From contig CBDICN010000002.1 of the NCBI GenBank assembly GCA_965277355.1, forward strand, positions 1,302,001-1,366,000: a stretch of DNA of 64,000 bases, written 5' to 3'. The DNA comes from RH-AL1 sp965277355 (lineage in GTDB: Bacteria; Pseudomonadota; Alphaproteobacteria; Rhizobiales; Beijerinckiaceae). The translations under genes and the position numbers were made by a program. The notes below the pieces were generated by a model. That model had not been told where the DNA came from. It saw only the letters and a list, made by a program, of their open reading frames with translations, and ran no database searches. This document shows positions 59,311 to 64,000 of this stretch, one piece after another (positions within the stretch are counted from its first letter, which is position 1; each line of letters starts with the position of its first letter).

Positions 59311-59384
59311 GGGCCGCTCTTTTCTGTCATTGGTCGAGGCGGGCCACCTCTCCCCAACGAGAGGCACACCATCTGAGAGGATGG
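59311..59384 (+). promoter_or_regulatory. serC leader RNA with two hairpins and possible RBS switch
   Basis: Hairpin 1: GGGCCGC (59311-59317) pairs with GCGGGCC (59339-59345), one mismatch. Hairpin 2: CCTCTC (59347-59352) pairs with GAGAGG (59359-59364). An identical GAGAGG (59375-59380) is the core of the serC ribosome-binding site, so CCTCTC could pair with it instead and hide it. Two hairpins directly before serC match the described alphaproteobacterial serC RNA motif. Confidence 0.65.
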
Positions 59385-59388
59385 ATCG

Positions 59389-60579
59389 ATGACCGACATG
59401 CGACCCGACATGCGACCCGACATGCGACCCGACACAAAGCCGGGTAATCCCTGCTTTTCGTCCGGCCCGTGCCCCAAGCGCCCAGGCTGGGCCTTGCAGG
59501 CCCTCGAAGACGCGGCGCTCGGCCGCTCGCACCGGGCCCCGGCCGGCCTCGCCAAACTCCGCGAGGTGGTCGACCTCACCCGCGCCATCCTGCAAATCCC
59601 CGACGACTACCGCATCGCGATCGTGCCGGGCTCCGACACCGGCGCGGTCGAGATGGCGCTGTGGAGCCTGCTCGGCGCGCGCGGCGTCGAGGTGCTGGCC
59701 TGGGAAGCCTTCGGCAAGGAATGGGTCACCGACGTCGTCAAGCAGCTCAAGCTCGCCGACGCCAAGACCCATCTCGCGGCCTACGGCGCGTTGCCGGACC
59801 TCGCCGCCGTCGACTTCGCCAACGACGTGGTCTTCACCTGGAACGGCACCGCGGCCGGCGTGAAGGTGCCGTCCGGCGCCTTCATCCCCGACGACCGCGC
59901 CGGGCTCACCATCTGCGACGCCACGTCGGCGGTGTTCGCGCAGCCGATCGAATGGCGCAAGCTCGATGTCGCCACCTTCTCCTGGCAGAAGTGCCTCGGC
60001 GGCGAGGCCGCGCACGGCATGCTCGTGCTGGGTCCGCGAGCCGTGGAGCGGCTCGAAAGCTACAAGCCGTCGTGGCCGCTGCCGAAACTGTTCCGGCTAA
60101 CCTCCGGGGGCAAGCTCAACGAGGCGCTGTTCGACGGCTCCACCATCAACACGCCGTCGCTGCTCTGCGTCGAGGACTGCATCGACGCGCTGCGCTGGGC
60201 GGAGCGGACCGGCGGCCTGGCGGCGCTGATCGCGCGGGCCGACGCCAACCTCGCCGTGCTGGCCGGCTGGGTGGCGACGACGCCCTGGATCGACTTCCTC
60301 GCCGCGGACCCTGCGACACGTTCGAACACCAGCGCCACGCTAAAGATCACCGACCCTGCCTTGGCGGGCGGCGACGGCGGCGCGGGTTTCGTGAAAGGCC
60401 TCGTCAAGCTGCTCGAGGCGGAGGGCGTCGCCCACGACATTGGCGCCTATCGCGACGCGCCGCCCGGGCTGCGGGTGTGGTGCGGCCCCACTGTCGAGGC
60501 GGCCGATGTCGCCGTGCTCACCCGCTGGCTCGACTGGGCCCATGGCCAGTCCAACGCGACGCTTTCCGCCGCCGCCTGA
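59389..60579 (+). CDS. serC: Phosphoserine aminotransferase
   Basis: A 396-residue PLP transaminase making phosphoserine from 3-phosphohydroxypyruvate and glutamate. It begins PCFSSGPCPKRPGWALQALE and has LGRSHRAPAGLAKLREVV, VVFTWNGTAAGVKVP, and the PLP lysine in TFSWQKCLGGEAAHGML, the layout of the alphaproteobacterial/archaeal-type SerC. The N-terminus is unusual: MTDMRPDMRPDMRPDMRPD comes from three perfect 12-bp repeats, each carrying an ATG. serA follows 81 bases downstream. Confidence 0.96.
   Translation: MTDMRPDMRPDMRPDTKPGNPCFSSGPCPKRPGWALQALEDAALGRSHRAPAGLAKLREVVDLTRAILQIPDDYRIAIVPGSDTGAVEMALWSLLGARGVEVLAWEAFGKEWVTDVVKQLKLADAKTHLAAYGALPDLAAVDFANDVVFTWNGTAAGVKVPSGAFIPDDRAGLTICDATSAVFAQPIEWRKLDVATFSWQKCLGGEAAHGMLVLGPRAVERLESYKPSWPLPKLFRLTSGGKLNEALFDGSTINTPSLLCVEDCIDALRWAERTGGLAALIARADANLAVLAGWVATTPWIDFLAADPATRSNTSATLKITDPALAGGDGGAGFVKGLVKLLEAEGVAHDIGAYRDAPPGLRVWCGPTVEAADVAVLTRWLDWAHGQSNATLSAAA
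59398..59433 (+). repeat. Three perfect 12-bp tandem repeats inside the serC start
   Basis: ATGCGACCCGAC is repeated at 59398-59409, 59410-59421 and 59422-59433, encoding MRPD each time. A partial unit (GAC ATG) precedes them. Copy number changes would stay in frame. Confidence 0.9.
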
Positions 60580-60597
60580 CACCCGCGCGCGGAAAAA

Positions 60598-60640
60598 CGT
60601 CATCCCGGGACGCCGCAGGCGAGCCCCTGGACCCATCCCT
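60598..60640 (+). repeat. Single arm of a rhizobial-type dispersed repeat
   Basis: CGTCATCCCGGGACGCCGCA, then GGCGAGCCCCTGGACCCATCC, lies between serC and serA. It resembles one half of the common CGTCATCCCGGG...GATCCATCC intergenic palindromes of Hyphomicrobiales; the opposing arm is missing. Confidence 0.5.
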
Positions 60641-60660
60641 TTCAGCTTCTCGAGGTCCGC

Positions 60661-62250
60661 ATGACCCGCCCCCGCGTTCTCATTTCCGATGCCCTGTCCC
60701 CCGCCGCGATCGCCCTGTTCGAGGAGCGCGGCATCGCCATCGACTTCCGCCCTGAACTCGGCAAGGACAAGGTCAAGCTTGCCGCCATCATCGGTGACTA
60801 CGACGGCCTCGCGGTGCGTTCGACCACCAAGGTGACGGCCAAGCTGCTCGACGCCGCACGCCGCCTGAAGGTCGTCGGTCGCGCCGGCAGCGGCATCGAC
60901 AATATCGATTTGCAGGCGGCGACTGCCCACGGCGTCGTCGTCATGAACACGCCGTTCGGCAACTCGATCACAACCGCCGAGCACGCCATCGCGATGATGT
61001 TCGCGCTCGTCCGGCACATCCCGGCCGCGACCGTCTCGACGCGTCAGGGCAGCTGGGACAAGAGCCGCTTCCTTGGCGTCGAGCTCACCGGCAAATGCCT
61101 CGGCGTGATCGGCTGCGGCGCGGTGGGTTCGGTCGTGGCCGACCGCGCCATCGGCCTGCGGATGCGGGTGATCGCCTTCGATCCGTTCCTCTCGGCGGAA
61201 CGGGCGCTCGAGCTCGGCATCGAGAAGGTCGAGCTCGACGACCTCGTCGGGCGCGCCGACATCATCACGCTGCACACGCCGCTGACAGAACAGACCCGCA
61301 ACATCCTTTCCGCCGCGATGCTCTCCAGGACCAAGCCCGGCGTGCGCATCGTCAATTGCGCGCGCGGCGGCCTCGTCGACGAGACGGCGCTGAAGGACTT
61401 GCTCGACGGCGGCCACATCGCCGGGGCGGCGCTCGACGTGCTTGCCGACGAGACCGAGCTGATAAGTCCATTGCTGGTTCATCCCAAGGTCGTGTGCACG
61501 CCGCATCTCGGCGCCTCCACCGTCGAGGCGCAGGAGAACGTGGCGCTCCAGGTCGCCGAGCAGATGTCGGACTATCTTCTTCGTGGCGCCGTCGCGAATG
61601 CCGTCAACGCGCCCTCGATGACGGCGGAGGAGGCGCCCAAGCTGAAGCCTTTCATCGCGCTCGCCGACCGGCTCGGCGCGTTCGGCGGCCAGCTCGTCAC
61701 CGGCTCGATCGAAAAACTGCGCATCACCTTCGAGGGCGAGGTCGCGAGCCACAAGATCAAGGCGCTGTCGGCGGCGATCATCGCCGGCGTGCTGCGTCCG
61801 GCGATGCCGGCGATCAACGTGGTCTCGGCGCCGGCGATCGCGCGCGCCCGCGGCATCGCCATCGACGAGGTCATGCGCGAGGCCGACAGCGACTACGAAT
61901 CGCTGATCACTTTGCGCATCGAGGCGGCCGGTGTCGTGCACACCTTCGAGGGCACCGTGTTCCACGACGGCAAGCCGCGCATCGTGGGTATCAACGGCAT
62001 CAAGATCGATGCGCAGTTCGGCGCGCAGATGCTCTACGTCCAGAACGTCGACCGGCCGGGCTTCGTCGGGCGGCTGGCCGGCGCGATCGGCGATGCCGGC
62101 TTCAACATCGCGACCTACGCGATGGGCCGCCATTCGGTGGGCGGCAGCGCCATCTCGCTGGTCGAGATCGACGACGCGCTGCCCGAGCAGCTGCTCGGGC
62201 ACATCGCCACGCTGAACGGCGTCGAGGAAATGCACGTACTGCGGTTCTGA
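60661..62250 (+). CDS. serA: D-3-phosphoglycerate dehydrogenase
   Basis: A 529-residue long-form SerA that oxidises 3-phosphoglycerate with NAD+, the first step of serine synthesis. The catalytic/NAD domains show VVGRAGSGIDNIDL, the Rossmann loop GVIGCGAVGSVVADRAIGL, VNCARGGLVDETAL (Arg) and the catalytic His in VVCTPHLGASTVEAQEN. An ASB domain follows, then the C-terminal ACT domain (LYVQNVDRPGFVGRLAGAIG), which usually mediates serine feedback inhibition. gcvT starts 15 bases after the stop. Confidence 0.97.
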   Translation: MTRPRVLISDALSPAAIALFEERGIAIDFRPELGKDKVKLAAIIGDYDGLAVRSTTKVTAKLLDAARRLKVVGRAGSGIDNIDLQAATAHGVVVMNTPFGNSITTAEHAIAMMFALVRHIPAATVSTRQGSWDKSRFLGVELTGKCLGVIGCGAVGSVVADRAIGLRMRVIAFDPFLSAERALELGIEKVELDDLVGRADIITLHTPLTEQTRNILSAAMLSRTKPGVRIVNCARGGLVDETALKDLLDGGHIAGAALDVLADETELISPLLVHPKVVCTPHLGASTVEAQENVALQVAEQMSDYLLRGAVANAVNAPSMTAEEAPKLKPFIALADRLGAFGGQLVTGSIEKLRITFEGEVASHKIKALSAAIIAGVLRPAMPAINVVSAPAIARARGIAIDEVMREADSDYESLITLRIEAAGVVHTFEGTVFHDGKPRIVGINGIKIDAQFGAQMLYVQNVDRPGFVGRLAGAIGDAGFNIATYAMGRHSVGGSAISLVEIDDALPEQLLGHIATLNGVEEMHVLRF

Positions 62251-62264
62251 CGGGGACGATCGTC

Positions 62265-63413
62265 ATGGGCGTCGCGACCGACCACGCTTTACCCAAGCGT
62301 ACCCCGCTGCATGCCTTGCATGTGGCGCGCGGTGCCAAGATGGTACCGTTCGCGGGCTACGAGATGCCGCTGCATTACAAGCCCGGCTTGCTGAAGGAGC
62401 ACCTTCATACGCGCGCCGCCGCCGGCCTGTTCGACGTGTCGCATATGGGCCAGCTCGCCATCGTCCCGCGCTCAGGCCGCTATGAGGACGCCGCGCGCGC
62501 ACTCGAAGCGCTCGTCCCGATCGACGTGCTCGGCCTGCCGCCGGGGCGCCAGCGCTACGGCTTTCTCACCAACGATGGCGGCGGCGTCCTCGACGACCTG
62601 ATGGTCTCGCGCCTTGGCAACCGGCTGATCCTCGTCGTCAACGCCAGCCGCAGGGTGGCGGATGAGGCGCATCTTCGCGCCCATCTCGCCGACACCTGCA
62701 TCATCACGGCAAACCCGGATGCGCTTCTTGCGCTGCAAGGGCCCGGCGCGGAGGAGGCCCTCGCCAAACTCGCGCCCGAAGTGGCGGGGCTGCGCTTCAT
62801 GGACGTGCGCGAGATCGTTGTCTCGGGGACGCGCTGTGTCGTGGCGCGGTCGGGTTACACCGGCGAGGATGGGTTCGAGATCGCCGTTCCCGCGGACGGC
62901 GCGGCGGATCTCGCGGAGGCGCTCCTGAGCGACGAGACTGTGCTGCCGATCGGACTCGGCGCACGCGACAGCCTCCGGCTCGAGGCCGGACTGTGCCTCT
63001 ACGGCGCCGACCTCGACGAGGCGACATCGCCGATCGAGGCCGGGTTGAGGTGGGCCATCCCGCCGGTTCGACGGCACGGCGGCGCGCGCGAAGGCGGCTT
63101 TCCGGGCGCGTCTCGTGTTCTCGACGAGATCGAGCATGGCGCTGCAAGGCGCCGCGCGGGCCTACGGCCTTTGGAACGGACGCCGGTTCGCGCCGGAGCA
63201 CCTCTCTTCGCCGGCGCGGACGAGGAAAAGCCGATCGGACTCGTCACCTCGGGCGGGTTCGGCCCCAGCCTCGAGGCTCCTGTCGCGATGGGCTTTGTGC
63301 CGACGGCTTGGGCCGAGCCCGACAGCCGGCTTTTCGCCGAGGTTCGAGGCCAACGTCTTCCCCTCGCTGTGTCGAAACTTCCGTTCGTCCCGGCCGGGTT
63401 CAAGCGAAGCTGA
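62265..63413 (+). CDS. gcvT: Glycine cleavage system T protein (aminomethyltransferase)
   Basis: A 382-residue tetrahydrofolate-dependent aminomethyltransferase that releases ammonia from the lipoyl-bound aminomethyl group and forms 5,10-methylene-THF. Features: TPLHALHVARGAKMVPFAGYEMPL at the start, HMGQLAI, SGYTGEDGFEIAVP, LGARDSLRLEAGLCLYGADL, and the C-terminal barrel (IGLVTSGGFGPSLEAPVAMGFV). The start is only 14 bases after serA, so serine and glycine/one-carbon genes are co-transcribed. Confidence 0.95.
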   Translation: MGVATDHALPKRTPLHALHVARGAKMVPFAGYEMPLHYKPGLLKEHLHTRAAAGLFDVSHMGQLAIVPRSGRYEDAARALEALVPIDVLGLPPGRQRYGFLTNDGGGVLDDLMVSRLGNRLILVVNASRRVADEAHLRAHLADTCIITANPDALLALQGPGAEEALAKLAPEVAGLRFMDVREIVVSGTRCVVARSGYTGEDGFEIAVPADGAADLAEALLSDETVLPIGLGARDSLRLEAGLCLYGADLDEATSPIEAGLRWAIPPVRRHGGAREGGFPGASRVLDEIEHGAARRRAGLRPLERTPVRAGAPLFAGADEEKPIGLVTSGGFGPSLEAPVAMGFVPTAWAEPDSRLFAEVRGQRLPLAVSKLPFVPAGFKRS

Positions 63414-63444
63414 CAGTCTGCAAGCGTTTTTAAGGGAGGTCTCG

Positions 63445-63807
63445 ATGTTGAAATTCACCGACGAGCACGAGTGGCTGAGGCTCGACGGCAACGTCGCGAC
63501 GATCGGCATCACGGCTTACGCCGCCGAGCAGCTCGGCGACCTTGTCTTCGTCGAGCTTCCGAAGGTCGGCGCCAAGCTGCAGAAAGGGAAGCCCGCGGCC
63601 GTCGTCGAGTCCGTCAAGGCCGCCTCCGACGTCTACGCGCCGCTCGCCGGCGAGGTCGTCGCCGTGAACGAGGCCGTCGTCGCCGATCCGGCTATCGTCA
63701 GCGGCGAGCCGCGCGGCGCCGGCTGGCTCTACAAGCTGAAGCTGAGCGATGTCTCGGCGATCGACGCCTTGATGGACGAGGCCACCTACACGGCGACGCT
63801 GAGCTGA
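63445..63807 (+). CDS. gcvH: Glycine cleavage system H protein
   Basis: A 120-residue lipoyl carrier protein from ATG 63445 with AAGGGAGGT upstream. It begins LKFTDEHEWLRLDGN, has GDLVFVELPKVG, and the lipoylated lysine in AVVESVKAASDVYAP (residue about 58), then PLAGEVVAVNEAV. It shuttles the aminomethyl group between GcvP, GcvT and Lpd. Lpd could come from the lpdA gene at 26989. gcvT lies 31 bases upstream and gcvP 32 bases downstream. Confidence 0.97.
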   Translation: MLKFTDEHEWLRLDGNVATIGITAYAAEQLGDLVFVELPKVGAKLQKGKPAAVVESVKAASDVYAPLAGEVVAVNEAVVADPAIVSGEPRGAGWLYKLKLSDVSAIDALMDEATYTATLS

Positions 63808-63839
63808 CACGTTGGATCACGCCAGAATCGAGAGGGCGC

Positions 63840-64000
63840 ATGTCGACCAATGATGACCGCTACGATCCCTACGACTTCGCCAACCGCAGGCACATCGGCC
63901 CCTCGAAGGAAGAGATCGCCGAGATGCTCGAGGTGGTCGGAGCGCCGAGCCTGCATGCGCTGATCGACGAGACGCTGCCGGCCGATATCCGGCAGAAGGA
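63840..64000 (+). CDS. gcvP: Glycine dehydrogenase (decarboxylating), 3' partial
   Basis: The first 53 codons of GcvP run to the window end. YDPYDFANRRHIGPSKEEIA then EMLEVVGAPSLHALIDETLP is the conserved P-protein N-terminus. The PLP-binding part is beyond the window. It is the last visible gene of the serC-serA-gcvT-gcvH-gcvP run. Confidence 0.93.
   Translation, partial: MSTNDDRYDPYDFANRRHIGPSKEEIAEMLEVVGAPSLHALIDETLPADIRQK

Noticed and set aside
62251..62264. Glycine riboswitch before gcvT
   Set aside because: Only 14 bases separate serA and gcvT, so there is no space for one.
1..64000. CRISPR arrays, prophage modules or rRNA genes
   Set aside because: I saw no regularly spaced 25-40 bp repeats, phage structural genes or rRNA sequence.

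Overview
The window is a gene-dense, very GC-rich (roughly two thirds G+C by eye) chromosomal segment. Its gene content and order point to an alphaproteobacterium of the Hyphomicrobiales (Rhizobiales): mutM / ubiE-ubiB-coaBC-dut, sucD-sucA-sucB-lpd, metZ next to the long alphaproteobacterial dcd, an Omp25/RopB-like porin, and serC-serA with a leader resembling the alphaproteobacterial serC element. I cannot fix family or genus from sequence alone. TGA is a normal stop codon here.

Layout. 1-2.4 kb: end of a TlpA-like thioredoxin, an oligopeptide-binding ABC protein broken by one in-frame TGA, and a Mop-type molybdate-binding protein. 2.7-9.9 kb: zapE, a secreted trypsin-like protease, a lipoprotein L,D-transpeptidase, a TetR/SDR divergon with a clear palindromic operator, mutM and small secreted proteins. 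10-17 kb: ubiE-ubiB-coaBC-dut, cysK and an adenosine-kinase-like PfkB enzyme. 17-27 kb: glgX, a decayed AraC regulator beside an SDR, NAD synthetase, and a three-gene PaoABC-like molybdenum aldehyde oxidoreductase. 27-35 kb: the 2-oxoglutarate dehydrogenase locus (lpd, sucB, sucA, sucD, all minus). It is interrupted by a frameshifted pentapeptide-repeat gene plus the last codons of a lost SDR gene, and no sucC lies beside sucD. 35-42 kb: a secreted thioredoxin plus CcdA/DsbD-like membrane protein, transglutaminase, metZ, dcd, GNAT and a porin.

42.3-45.7 kb is the decayed part: tRNA-Gly(CCC) with a duplicated 5' end, then a broken DUF1003 membrane-protein gene and an IS110-type transposase remnant, followed by an APC permease and an orphan gene. 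45.7-49.2 kb: an overlapping glycosyltransferase / amylo-alpha-1,6-glucosidase pair, short tandem repeats and tRNA-Pro(CGG).

51.0-57.0 kb is the most interesting system: a complete seven-gene Nit1C-type operon (nitBCDEFGH order). It comprises a small nitrogen-starvation protein, nitrilase, radical SAM enzyme, GNAT, AIR-synthase-like protein, small protein and flavin oxidoreductase. Overlapping starts and stops link nitC to nitG. The operon is preceded by a textbook sigma-54 promoter and is divergent from a MocR-type regulator. The cluster has been linked to cyanide assimilation in Pseudomonas and to the nitrogen-starvation/PHB response in Synechocystis, but its chemistry is largely unresolved.

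57-64 kb: acyl-CoA thioesterase, a GH15 glucoamylase-like enzyme, then a serine/glycine unit serC-serA-gcvT-gcvH-gcvP (cut by the window end). Its leader can fold so that the serC ribosome-binding site is either free or sequestered.
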